From Bryobacterales bacterium (GTDB taxonomy: Bacteria > Acidobacteriota > Terriglobia > Bryobacterales > Bryobacteraceae): a DNA stretch of 64,000 bases. Within the stretch, counting starts at the first letter, position 1. Each line of letters starts with the position of its first letter. The position numbers and the translations under genes are program-made. The DNA is taken from NCBI GenBank assembly GCA_003166865.1, contig PMUP01000071.1, positions 41,443-105,442 on the forward strand. Reading direction: 5' to 3'. The notes beneath the pieces were generated by a model that was not told the DNA's origin, did no database searches, and was given only the letters and a program-made list of their open reading frames with translations. Below, piece by piece: positions 9,702-18,907 of this stretch.

Positions 9702-10903
9702 AATCCGCTCACCGCGCGCGGACGCCGCGCCAGCAAGTCAATCTGTTCCGGAGCTTCTGGTTCTTCGCCGCTGGCCACGCCCAATTCGCGCATCTTGCGC
9801 AGCGCGGGTACCAGGCGCTGGTCCCACGATCCCACGGACCGGTTGTACGCCTCCACGGTTTTCTCCAAAAACCGGCCCGTTTCGGAGTAGTGCTCCTGCA
9901 CCAGTTGCACGCGATCGTACATCTCCGAAGCTACGCGCCGGATCTCCTCGGCGTTCTCGGCGAGCTGCTCCTGATTCCATCCGTACGCGATGCCCTTCAG
10001 CACCGAGATGAGCGTCACCGGCGTGGCGATCACAACCTTGCGCGCCAGCGCTTCCTCGATCAAATCGGGGCGGCATTCCAGCGCCGCGCTGAAGAAATGG
10101 TCGCCGGGGAGGAACAGCACCACCAACTCCGGCGCCGGCTGAAATTGATTCCAATATTGTTTGCTCGCGAGCTGCCGGACGTGCTCGGCAACTTGCTGGC
10201 CGTGACGCTGGAGTGCGGCCTTCCGCGATGTTTCATCTGGTGCGCTGACGGCGTCGAGGTACGCGGTGAGTGGAACCTTGGCGTCTACGACTATTGAGCG
10301 GCCACCGGGCAATCGAACGATCATGTCCGGGCGGATACGTACGCCGTCGCCCTCGCGCGTTTCCTGCTCCTGAAAGTCGCAATTGGGAACCATGCCAGCG
10401 AGCTCGGCCACGCGACGCAGCGTCACCTCACCCCAGCGTCCACGAATGTGCGGCGAGCGCAGAGCGGTGGAGAGCGTGGCGGTTTCGCGTGCCAGCATTT
10501 GCACCTGTTCGCCCAGACTGCCGAAGGCCTTCTCGCGAGCTCGCTCCAGTTCTCGGACCTGTGTCTCCAAGCGGCCGAGCGAATCGGCGAGCGGCTGGAC
10601 CATGCCTCCTATGGCGTCTTCAATCGCGCTTTGTTTTTGCGCCAGGTCGCCCGACATTTCTACACGCGTGGTTTCGAGTGTGCTTCGAGCAGCATCTAGG
10701 AACGCGCCTTGGTTGGAACGCAGCGCGGCGTCGGCCAGCGCTTGAAAGGTGTCGGTCAGTTTCGTGACACCCGCTTCAGCAAAGTGCCGAGCGGCTTCGA
10801 GACGCGCCACACGCGCCCGCATCCAAAGACCGGCAATCAGGGCGCCAGCAAGCAAACCGGCGATGAAAGTAAACCAAGGGATCACGCCACCAGGATAGAT
10901 CAT
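9698..10903 (-). CDS. rmuC: DNA recombination protein RmuC
   Basis: N-terminal TM, coiled coil, then RGRWGEVTLRRVAELAGM, DAKVPLTAYLDA, LFLPGDHFFSAAL, VIATPVTLISVLKGIAYGW. ATG chosen at 10903 (MIYPGGV). Confidence 0.93.
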   Translation of the reverse strand: MIYPGGVIPWFTFIAGLLAGALIAGLWMRARVARLEAARHFAEAGVTKLTDTFQALADAALRSNQGAFLDAARSTLETTRVEMSGDLAQKQSAIEDAIGGMVQPLADSLGRLETQVRELERAREKAFGSLGEQVQMLARETATLSTALRSPHIRGRWGEVTLRRVAELAGMVPNCDFQEQETREGDGVRIRPDMIVRLPGGRSIVVDAKVPLTAYLDAVSAPDETSRKAALQRHGQQVAEHVRQLASKQYWNQFQPAPELVVLFLPGDHFFSAALECRPDLIEEALARKVVIATPVTLISVLKGIAYGWNQEQLAENAEEIRRVASEMYDRVQLVQEHYSETGRFLEKTVEAYNRSVGSWDQRLVPALRKMRELGVASGEEPEAPEQIDLLARRPRAVSGF

Positions 10904-10940
10904 TTTGATGGAGAAATGTTTGGAAGCGAACGGCAGGAAG

Positions 10941-11759
10941 CTACGCGCCCAGCCGGCTATACCAGTTGAAAACCACTTCCCCGAAGAAGCCGACGCCCAG
11001 GGCAGCCACGCCAAGAAATGTGCCGAAGGGCAACTCATAAGTCGAGGCATCCTTGCCGGTGAACCAGATGTAGGCCAGTCCGACGATTGCGCCCAACAGC
11101 GATCCGGCGATCAGCGTGAGCAGCGCTCCCTGCACGCCCAGGAAAGCGCCGACCATAGCGATCATTTTGACGTCGCCCAATCCCAATCCTTCGCGATGCC
11201 GGAGCTTTTGATAGAGCGCGCCCACGCCCCACAGCGCTCCGGCGCAAAACGCCGCGGCGAACAGCGCATCCGCCACCGAGAGCAGGCGTTCGTTCTTGGG
11301 AGACATGAGCATCAGCCGCAGAATCCCGCTCTTCAAAGGCACCAGCGCGGCGAAGATCACACCGAGCGCCGTGCCGCCGAGGGTGAACTCGTCGGGCAAG
11401 ATGCGCTCTTCCAGATCCGAAAACACCAGCGCGATCAAGATGGCGCCGAACACGCAATATTTGAGCGCCGCGAGCGTGAGCCCGAGGTACCGCACGGACC
11501 AAAAAAACGCGGCGGCGGTGAGCAGTTCCACGATCGGATAACGCGCTGAGATGCGATGCCCGCAGCGGCGGCAGCGCCCCGCCAGCACCATATAGCTGAT
11601 GACCGGAATGTTGTCGAACCAGGCAATCATCTGATTGCATTGCGGGCAAAATGAGCGCGGCTTCACCACCGAAAGATCGCGCGGCATGCGGTAAATGCAG
11701 ACGTTGAGAAAGCTGCCGATGAGCAAACCGGCGAGCGCGGCCAGCAGGGCTTCCATCAT
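10941..11759 (-). CDS. pilD: Type IV prepilin peptidase (A24 family)
   Basis: IGSFLNVCIYRMPR, CPQCNQMIAWFDNIPVISY, CRRCGHRISARYPIVE, GLGLGDVKMIAMVGAFLG. Confidence 0.95.
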   Translation of the reverse strand: MMEALLAALAGLLIGSFLNVCIYRMPRDLSVVKPRSFCPQCNQMIAWFDNIPVISYMVLAGRCRRCGHRISARYPIVELLTAAAFFWSVRYLGLTLAALKYCVFGAILIALVFSDLEERILPDEFTLGGTALGVIFAALVPLKSGILRLMLMSPKNERLLSVADALFAAAFCAGALWGVGALYQKLRHREGLGLGDVKMIAMVGAFLGVQGALLTLIAGSLLGAIVGLAYIWFTGKDASTYELPFGTFLGVAALGVGFFGEVVFNWYSRLGA

Positions 11760-12502
11760 CTCCGTGGGCTCATGTTCTTGGCTTTGGCGTACTTTAAGAA
11801 ATTGTACAGTGCCGCCATGTGGGCGATGGCGAGACCCTCGGCGCCGTCGAGAAACCCGCGTTGCACAACGTACGTTTTGAAGAACGTCCAGGGAGGGTCC
11901 AGGGCGAGCTGTGTCCAACCAACCGGGGTCTTCTGCTCGACCAGTTGCTCGGCCGCCAGCGTGGTGTAACGATCCATGGTCTTCAAATGCTCCGACAGCG
12001 AGTTGCAGGTGAAGTGCAGAAGGTTGGATTTGAGATGCCCGACGTTGCCCTCGACGGCCACGGATTCGTGGACGTAGTTGCCCACCCACTTTGCGCGCCG
12101 CCGGTCGAATAGGCGGATCTTGCGATCGGGATACCAGCCCGAGTGCAGAATCCAGCGGCCCAAATACTGCGCCAGACGCGGCATCGTGTAGGCGTCAACC
12201 TCCGGACCGTTTTTCTTGATCTGCCAGATCTCGCCTTCCAGCGCCTCGCTCAAGGCCTCGTCGGCGTCGAGTGAAAGCACCCAATCGTGCTCGCACTGGC
12301 CGGAGGCGTAATTCTTCTGTTCGGCGTAGCCGCGCCAGTTGCTGTCGATCACGCGCGCGCCCAGCTTGGTGGCCAACTCCACCGTCCGGTCCGTTGATCC
12401 GCTGTCGACTACCACCACTTCGTCGCAGCACCGCAGGCTTTCCAGCGCCCGCGGGATGTTGCGCTCTTCATTGTAGGTGATGATCGCGGCCGAGATCTTC
12501 AT
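11756..12502 (-). CDS. Family 2 glycosyltransferase (WaaE/KdtX-like)
   Basis: MKISAAIITYNEERNIPRALESL, VVVDSGSTDRTVELA, WVLSLDADEALS; overlaps the prepilin peptidase start. Confidence 0.9.
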   Translation of the reverse strand: MKISAAIITYNEERNIPRALESLRCCDEVVVVDSGSTDRTVELATKLGARVIDSNWRGYAEQKNYASGQCEHDWVLSLDADEALSEALEGEIWQIKKNGPEVDAYTMPRLAQYLGRWILHSGWYPDRKIRLFDRRRAKWVGNYVHESVAVEGNVGHLKSNLLHFTCNSLSEHLKTMDRYTTLAAEQLVEQKTPVGWTQLALDPPWTFFKTYVVQRGFLDGAEGLAIAHMAALYNFLKYAKAKNMSPRR

Positions 12503-12611
12503 TCCCAAGGCAGTCCGGAGGACTGATGATAGTGTAGCGTGGGATCGCGAAAGGACGATGACGAAGGAGGCCGAGTGTGGCTCAGGACCGCAACCAGGCA
12601 CGCGCGTCGCG

Positions 12612-12639
12612 TTGACGACCATACATATATACGTATAAT
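12612..12639 (+). promoter_or_regulatory. Near-consensus sigma70-type promoter TTGACG-N16-TATAAT
   Basis: -35 at 12612-12617, -10 at 12634-12639, spacer 16 bp; ACCAT/ATGGT imperfect palindrome spans 12618-12642. Confidence 0.6.
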
Positions 12640-12645
12640 GGTATC

Positions 12646-12935
12646 GTGGCTGGCGAGCAGCTGAAGCCGGTCCGTTGCGTTGGATCATCCCAGAAGGATC
12701 TCCGGTCGTTTCCGGAAGCGGTTAGGCGTGGGGTCGGCCATGCTCTCTATGCGGCACAGAAGGGCGAAACTGACCCAGATGCGAAGCCGCTCAAAGGCTT
12801 TCGAGGGAGCAGTGTGATGGCTTCCAGAAGAAATCCAAGTCCGGCATCGCCACGCCGAAGAACGGCATTGATCTAATCAAACAGCGGCTTAGCGTCGCCG
12901 AACATGACCATAGAGGAAGCAGAACTGAGAATTAA
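12646..12935 (+). pseudogene. HigB/RelE-type toxin pseudogene (internal deletion and frame change)
   Basis: Frame 1 reads MAGEQLKPVRCVGSSQKDLRSFPEAVRRGVGHALYAAQKGETDPDAKPLKGFRGSSV. From 12822 the family-like C-terminus FQKKSKSGIATPKNGIDLIKQRL continues in another frame to a TAA at 12933-12935. The middle of the domain is missing. Confidence 0.75.
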
Positions 12936-13278
12936 AACTAAGCTCCCTAGGTCCTCCCGCTCCTCCAAGCGCGTAATGGAAGCCAGTGGCAATGTGTTCG
13001 CCGATCTCGGACTGCCCAACGCCGATCAGGAACTGCTGAAGGCCCGGTTAACGCTGCAGATCTATCGAATCGTCAAACAACGTGGCTTAACTCAAACTCA
13101 GGCCGCCAAAGCGCTGGGCGTAAAGCAGCCGCACGTGTCTTTGCTCATGCGCAATCGGGCCGGAACATTCTCGATTGGCCGCCTGATCGATTTCTTGACG
13201 GCCCTCGGTCAGGACGTCGAAATCACCGTGCGCCCTACGCGCAAGGAGCACGGGGAAATGTCGGTTGCGTTGTTCTGA
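12904..13278 (+). CDS. XRE/HigA-type antitoxin
   Basis: 124 aa; VFADLGLPNADQELLKARLTLQIYRIVKQRGLTQTQAAKALGVKQPHVSLLMR helix-turn-helix. Confidence 0.88.
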   Translation: MTIEEAELRIKTKLPRSSRSSKRVMEASGNVFADLGLPNADQELLKARLTLQIYRIVKQRGLTQTQAAKALGVKQPHVSLLMRNRAGTFSIGRLIDFLTALGQDVEITVRPTRKEHGEMSVALF

Positions 13279-13305
13279 CTTTCCATTTGACAACCGGCTC
13301 CCCAG

Positions 13306-13339
13306 TGTGTAATTATTCACTTAGGTGAATAAACATTCA
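13306..13339. promoter_or_regulatory. Two ARG-box-like palindromes upstream of argF
   Basis: TGTGTAATTATTCA (13306-13319) and TGAATAAACATTCA (13326-13339). The second has perfect TGAAT/ATTCA half-sites. 20-bp spacing. ArgR is encoded at the end of the operon. Confidence 0.7.
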
Positions 13340-13368
13340 ATCCCGAGAGAGAAAGGAGCCTGACGACC

Positions 13369-14343
13369 ATGCCGTCGGTTGGATCTTCGCTCAAGCCGGT
13401 CAAGAGAATGCCAGCGCCCAAGACGCTCCCCAGGATCGCCGCGACCGATTTCATCCGCGACCTCGATATCTCTCAGGATGAATTACTTGCACTGTTGGAC
13501 CTTACCCATCAATTGAAGGCGAACCCCGGCCGTTTCGCGACGGCTCTGGCGGGCCGATACATCACGCTCCTGTTCGAGAAGCCCTCCCTCCGTACCCGAT
13601 TCACGTTCGAACTGGCCATCAAGCAGCTCGGCGGCGATGCCGTGCTCGCCGTCGGCCCTATCGCCGATCGCGAGCCCTTGAAGGACGTCGCCCGCAACTT
13701 CGACCGCTGGACCAACGCGATTGTGGCTCGCACGTTTTCGCAACAGACCATCGACGATTTAGCGCACTGGTCGAGCGTGCCTGTGATCAACGCGCTGAGC
13801 GACCGCTTCCATCCTTGCCAGGCGCTGGCGGATGTCTTCACGCTGCAGGAACGGTTCGGCGACGTGCGCGGCCTGAAGCTGGCCTTCGTAGGCGATGGAA
13901 ATAACGTGGCGCACTCGCTGATGCTCGCGTCGCTGCGGCTCGGAATGAGTTTCTCGCTCGCGACTCCCGTTGGATATGAGCCGGACGCCGAGATCGTCGC
14001 GCAGGCTGAGGCTTTGGCTGCTGTCGCCGGCGGGCAACTTGTAATCACCAACAATGCGCGCGAGGCCGTTGACGGTGCGCAGGCGGTCTACACGGATGTA
14101 TGGGCCAGCATGGGCCAAGAGCACGAGAAGGAAAAGCGCCTAGCTGATTTCGCTCCCTACCAAGTGAACGCGGGGTTGTTCCAGCACGCTGCGCCCGAAG
14201 CCATCTTCTTACATTGTCTGCCGGCCAAACGCGGCGAGGAGGTGCATGACGACGTCATCGAATCCTCGCAATCGGCCGTCTTCGATCAGGCGGAAAACCG
14301 CTTGCACGTACAGAAGGCGCTCCTGTTGATGCTGCTTGGCTAA
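13369..14343 (+). CDS. argF: Ornithine carbamoyltransferase
   Basis: FEKPSLRTRFTFE (STRT-like motif), FHPCQALADVFT, HCLPAKRGEEV. Confidence 0.95.
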   Translation: MPSVGSSLKPVKRMPAPKTLPRIAATDFIRDLDISQDELLALLDLTHQLKANPGRFATALAGRYITLLFEKPSLRTRFTFELAIKQLGGDAVLAVGPIADREPLKDVARNFDRWTNAIVARTFSQQTIDDLAHWSSVPVINALSDRFHPCQALADVFTLQERFGDVRGLKLAFVGDGNNVAHSLMLASLRLGMSFSLATPVGYEPDAEIVAQAEALAAVAGGQLVITNNAREAVDGAQAVYTDVWASMGQEHEKEKRLADFAPYQVNAGLFQHAAPEAIFLHCLPAKRGEEVHDDVIESSQSAVFDQAENRLHVQKALLLMLLG

Positions 14344-14365
14344 TCCCGAATCCCCCCAATCCCCA

Positions 14366-15586
14366 ATGACCAAGCCCAAGCCCAAAAAGGTGGCCCTGGC
14401 CTACTCTGGCGGCCTCGATACATCCATCATCATTCCCTGGCTGAAGGAAAACTATCAGTGCGAAGTGGTAGCGGTGTGCGGCGATATCGGCCAAGGGGAT
14501 GACGAGCTAAAGGGCCTCGAAGAGAAGGCGCTGAAGACGGGTGCGTCGGAAGTCCACGTGGCCGACATGCGCGAGGAGTTCGTCACTGAATATTTGTGGC
14601 GCATGGTGCGCGCGGGTGGTATCTACGAGCACAAGTATTTGCTAGGCACTTCTATTGCTCGACCCCTGCTAGCCAAACGCCAAGTGGAGGTCGCGCTCGC
14701 AACCGGATGCGACGGGTTGGCGCACGGCTGCACGGGGAAGGGAAACGACCAGGTCCGGTTTGAGCTGACCTACAAGGCGCTCGCGCCGCAGCTCACCGTG
14801 ATTGCTCCGTGGCGCGAATGGGATATCGTGTCGCGCGAGGACGCCATCGAGTACGCGGCCAAGCACAACGTGCCGATCTCGCAGACCACCACGAAAATCT
14901 ACAGCCGCGATCGCAACATTTGGCACATTTCGCACGAAGGCGGAGCGCTCGAAGACCCGGCCAACGCGGCGCCCGACGATATCTGGATGCTGACGCGCAG
15001 TCCCAAGGACGCGCCCGACAAACCAGTGGAGGTGACCATCGGTTTCGAGAAAGGCCGGCCGGTGTCGCTAAACGGAAAGCGCGGATCGGCGGTAAGTCTG
15101 CTCGAGGCGCTGAACAAAATCGGCGGTGAGCACGGCATCGGCCGCGTCGATCTGGTGGAGAACCGGTTCGTCGGCATGAAGTCGCGCGGATGCTATGAGA
15201 CGCCCGGCGGCACGCTGATCATGTACGCGCATCGGGAGCTCGAATCGCTCACGCTGGATAAGAACACGCTGCACTACAAGCAGAAGCTGGCGCTCGATTA
15301 CGCGGAGATGGTCTACAACGGCCTGTGGTTCGTGCCGCTTCGCGAAGCGCTGGACGCGTTCTTCGAGGCTACCAGCCAATCGACTACGGGTGAAGTTACG
15401 CTGCGGTTGTACAAAGGCAATATCGAGCCGATCAGCCGCAAGTCGCCATATTCGCTGTATTCGCTCAATATCGCGAGCTTCACCATGGGCGCCGAGTACG
15501 ATCAAAAGGACGCCCAGGGATTCATCAACCTGATTGGCCTGCCGATTCGGGTGCGCGCGCAGGCTGCAGCAGCCAAACATTCTTGA
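14366..15586 (+). CDS. argG: Argininosuccinate synthase
   Basis: KVALAYSGGLDTSIIIPWL, GTSIARPLLAK, GCTGKGNDQVRFE, YETPGGTLI. Confidence 0.97.
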   Translation: MTKPKPKKVALAYSGGLDTSIIIPWLKENYQCEVVAVCGDIGQGDDELKGLEEKALKTGASEVHVADMREEFVTEYLWRMVRAGGIYEHKYLLGTSIARPLLAKRQVEVALATGCDGLAHGCTGKGNDQVRFELTYKALAPQLTVIAPWREWDIVSREDAIEYAAKHNVPISQTTTKIYSRDRNIWHISHEGGALEDPANAAPDDIWMLTRSPKDAPDKPVEVTIGFEKGRPVSLNGKRGSAVSLLEALNKIGGEHGIGRVDLVENRFVGMKSRGCYETPGGTLIMYAHRELESLTLDKNTLHYKQKLALDYAEMVYNGLWFVPLREALDAFFEATSQSTTGEVTLRLYKGNIEPISRKSPYSLYSLNIASFTMGAEYDQKDAQGFINLIGLPIRVRAQAAAAKHS

Positions 15587-15602
15587 GGACGCCGTGGCCG
15601 AG

Positions 15603-16985
15603 ATGAAACTGTGGGGCGGCCGATTCGAGTCCGGACCCTCGGAAGTCTTCGAGCGATTCTCGGGCTCGCTGCAATTCGACAAGAAGCTGCTGGACGCCGA
15701 TTGCCGCGGATCGCAGGCGTTCGCCCGAGCCTTGGAACGCGCCGGCATCTTGACTGCGGACGAGCGCGAGCGATTGGTGGCTGCATTCGAGCAGATTCGA
15801 ACCGAGGCACGCGATCCAAAGTATCTGGAAGGCGCAGCGGACGAGGACGTTCACACCTTCGTGATCCGCAAACTGAAAGACCGCGTGGGCGGTCTCGCCG
15901 ACAAAATCCACACCGGGCGCAGCCGCAACGAGCAAGTCTCGCTGGATGTCCGGCTATGGCTGCGAGAGCGGATCGACGTCGATCTTGAGCTGCTTGTAAA
16001 TTTGATGGGCGCGCTGGTCGAGATGGCGCGCAAATATCCGAACGCGATCGTGCCGGGTTATACGCATCTGCGCCGGGCGCAGGCGGTGCCTTGGGCGCAC
16101 TACCTGCTGGCTTATTTTGAAATGTTCGCGCGCGACCACGAACGTCTCAGCCAGGCGCGGGCGCGCGTGGACCTGATGCCGCTGGGCTCGGGCGCGCTGG
16201 CCGGCAGCGGTTTCCCGTTCGACCGCGATGAGATGGCCCGGGACCTCGGCTTCGCCGCGATCACTCGCAACAGCATGGATGTTTCGGGCGACCGCGACTT
16301 CGCTCTCGACTTCCTGTACGCCGCCTCCGTCAGCATGCTGCACTTGAGCCGCTTGGCCGAGGATTGGATTCTGTACTCGAGCGAGGAATTCGGCTGGCTC
16401 GAATTAGGCGACGGCGTTACCAGCGGATCCAGCTTGATGCCGCAAAAGAAGAATCCGGATTCGCTCGAACTGATTCGCGGCAAAAGCGGACGCGTCTTTG
16501 GCGATTTCACGTCGCTGTTCGTCACCATGAAGGGGCTTCCGATGACCTACAATCGCGACATGCAGGAAGACAAGGAGCCCCTGTTCGACGCGGCGGCGCA
16601 GTTGACCTCGGCGCTCGAAATGTCGGCGGCGGTGATCGAAACTACGGAACTACACGCGAGCGCGCCGCTGGAAGCGGCTAAAAAAAGCTGGGTAGTGGCC
16701 ACCGATCTTGCGGAAGCTTTGGCGCGCTCGGGAACGCCGTTTCATCGAGCTCACCAGATTGTTGGCAAACTCGTGCTCGAAAGCATTCAGCAGGGCAAGC
16801 AGCCGCTGGATTGGACCGCCGAACAGCTCACCGCCTTCGCGCCCGAGTTCACCGCCGACATGGCGCGCCTGCTTCAGCCCACCGAAGGCATGAAGACCCG
16901 CGATCTTCCGGGCGGGGCTGGACCCGCCGCGGTCGCTAAGGCACTCGAAGACGCTGAAGCCCGGCTTCGTAACTGGCGGCCATGA
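15603..16985 (+). CDS. argH: Argininosuccinate lyase
   Basis: MKLWGGRFESGPSEVFERFSGSLQFDKKLL, IHTGRSRNEQVSLD, GSSLMPQKKNPDSLELIRGKSGR signature. Confidence 0.97.
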   Translation: MKLWGGRFESGPSEVFERFSGSLQFDKKLLDADCRGSQAFARALERAGILTADERERLVAAFEQIRTEARDPKYLEGAADEDVHTFVIRKLKDRVGGLADKIHTGRSRNEQVSLDVRLWLRERIDVDLELLVNLMGALVEMARKYPNAIVPGYTHLRRAQAVPWAHYLLAYFEMFARDHERLSQARARVDLMPLGSGALAGSGFPFDRDEMARDLGFAAITRNSMDVSGDRDFALDFLYAASVSMLHLSRLAEDWILYSSEEFGWLELGDGVTSGSSLMPQKKNPDSLELIRGKSGRVFGDFTSLFVTMKGLPMTYNRDMQEDKEPLFDAAAQLTSALEMSAAVIETTELHASAPLEAAKKSWVVATDLAEALARSGTPFHRAHQIVGKLVLESIQQGKQPLDWTAEQLTAFAPEFTADMARLLQPTEGMKTRDLPGGAGPAAVAKALEDAEARLRNWRP

Positions 16986-17410
16986 ATAAGGCGTTCCGCC
17001 AAGGGCAGATCCTGAAGGTCATCCGCAACAAACGGATCCTGACGCAGGAGGACCTGGCGCGCGAGCTGAAGCAAAGCTTTGGGCTGGACACAACGCAAGT
17101 TACTCTATCGCGCGATGTGCGCGAACTGGGCTTGCTGAAAACGCCCGAGGGCTATCGCCAGGTGAGCGCCGCCGTTGGGCCGGCTATTGCGATGGTCGTG
17201 GCTGAGTTTCTGCAGGATGTGCGCGCGGCTCAGAATCTGATTGTGCTCCGAACGTCGCCGGGCAACGCCAACGCGCTCGCGGTGGCTCTCGATAAAGCAA
17301 ACTGGCCCGAGATTGTGGGAACCATCGCGGGCGATGACACGGTGCTGATTGTCGCGCCCGATAGCGCCACAGCCGACAAGCTGCGCAAGAAGCTGCTGAG
17401 CTTTGAGTAA
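16982..17410 (+). CDS. argR: Arginine repressor ArgR
   Basis: 142 aa; ILTQEDLARELKQSFGLDTTQVTLSRDVRELGL winged helix and GTIAGDDTVLIVAPD hexamerisation region; 4-nt overlap with argH. Confidence 0.94.
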   Translation: MNKAFRQGQILKVIRNKRILTQEDLARELKQSFGLDTTQVTLSRDVRELGLLKTPEGYRQVSAAVGPAIAMVVAEFLQDVRAAQNLIVLRTSPGNANALAVALDKANWPEIVGTIAGDDTVLIVAPDSATADKLRKKLLSFE

Positions 17411-17433
17411 CGCTAGCCTCTACTTAGCGTTGA

Positions 17434-17796
17434 TCACTTAGCGTTGAACAACAGCCAGACGGCGACTCCGATGGCTGCGGGGAGCAAAAACTCCGCCCAA
17501 TCCTGCCACAGGCTGGACCATGTGATCGCCGGCTTTTGCTCGGCGCGCGGCGTCTCATCGCGGACCGCGGTGGAGATTCGCGACCGCAGGTTGGATGGCA
17601 AGCCGCGAATGGCTCGCACGATCTCTTCCTTGCCCTTGCGATCCGCGATCAGAATGGTGGCCGAATTGATGCTGTTGGTGGACTGCTCCAACTTCTTCCG
17701 CAGCGGAGGCGGAACATCAGCCACTGACCGGTACACTTCCGTCTTATCTCCGACGGAAATGAAAATCGTAGAACTCTTCAGCGTGACGCGGGACAT
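17434..17796 (-). CDS. Hypothetical protein with C-terminal TM segment
   Basis: 120 aa; C-terminal FLLPAAIGVAVWLLFNAK; no family recognised. Confidence 0.65.
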   Translation of the reverse strand: MSRVTLKSSTIFISVGDKTEVYRSVADVPPPLRKKLEQSTNSINSATILIADRKGKEEIVRAIRGLPSNLRSRISTAVRDETPRAEQKPAITWSSLWQDWAEFLLPAAIGVAVWLLFNAK

Positions 17797-17814
17797 GCTG
17801 CTTCTCTCCGTCTG

Positions 17815-18747
17815 TTAAGGCGATACCACTTCGGGCACCTTGGACCGATCCGCCCCGGGGATCTCAGTCCCCGCATGCTCTAATATAACCTGAATGAAAC
17901 CCAAAGCGGCTTTCGACAGCGCTTTATCTTTTCGATAAATCAACCCCACCTTCCGGATCAGCGGTTCCGGCCCGAGCGACACGGCCGAAAGCTTCCCGGA
18001 GGCCACTTCCTCGCGGCAATTGGAGGCTGCCAGGAACGAAAGGCCCAGCCCGGCCATTACGAAACGTTTGATCATTTCGGTGGAGTCGAGCTCCATGGAA
18101 ATGTGGATCTGGTCTTCCACCGGCTCGAGCCAGGAATTCAGGCGCGCGCGCGTGGTTCCGGACTTTGGCAGCAGCAGCGGGTGATCCATGAGGTCGCGGG
18201 CGGTCACGAAGCGCCGGTTCGCCAGGGGGTGTTTCCCCGGCAACAACAGGATAATCTCGTCGGAGTGGATGCGCGCCACTTGCAGTTTTTTTTCTTGAAC
18301 GGGCAACTGGGTGATGCCGAAGTCGGCTAGGTTTTCGAGTACTGCTTCCACCACGCGCGAACCGTAGGCGCGGTCCACCGACAGTTGGACGTTGGGGAAT
18401 TTCTTCTGGTACTCGGAAAAGACCCACGGCAGCACGTAGATGCAGGTGGCTTCGTTGGCGGCGATGACCACTTCGCCGCGCGGGACGCGGTCCAGTTCGT
18501 TGATGGTGTCCTGGGCGCGCCGGCGCAGCTCCAGGATCTGCTCGGCGTATTCGGCGAAAATCTTGCCGGCCGTGGTAAGCGAGATCTTGGTTCCCAGCCG
18601 TTCAAATAGCGTGGTATTCAGCTCTTGCTCGAGTTGACGCACCTGGGCGCTGATGGCCGGTTGCGTGCGGTAACACGTCTGCGCCGCTTTCGAGAAACTC
18701 TTCAAGCGGACGATTTCGAGAAACGTGTGAAGCTGATCCAAATCCAT
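17815..18747 (-). CDS. LysR-family transcriptional regulator
   Basis: MDLDQLHTFLEIVRLKSFSKAAQTCYRTQPAISAQVRQLEQELNTTLFERLG HTH plus periplasmic-binding-like effector domain. Confidence 0.95.
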   Translation of the reverse strand: MDLDQLHTFLEIVRLKSFSKAAQTCYRTQPAISAQVRQLEQELNTTLFERLGTKISLTTAGKIFAEYAEQILELRRRAQDTINELDRVPRGEVVIAANEATCIYVLPWVFSEYQKKFPNVQLSVDRAYGSRVVEAVLENLADFGITQLPVQEKKLQVARIHSDEIILLLPGKHPLANRRFVTARDLMDHPLLLPKSGTTRARLNSWLEPVEDQIHISMELDSTEMIKRFVMAGLGLSFLAASNCREEVASGKLSAVSLGPEPLIRKVGLIYRKDKALSKAALGFIQVILEHAGTEIPGADRSKVPEVVSP

Positions 18748-18907
18748 GACACGCTCGGCCAGCGACTGTAATCCAGTCCCTAAAGGGGTGAATCAATTGT
18801 ATCAGGATGCCCCAGTTCGATTGTAAGGGCCCAGTTGTAACGGAGCCGTTGCGTAGTCCCAGCTAAGGTTGGTCGGGGGCTGGTGCGGTTTAAGTTCTCC
18901 GCTTAGT

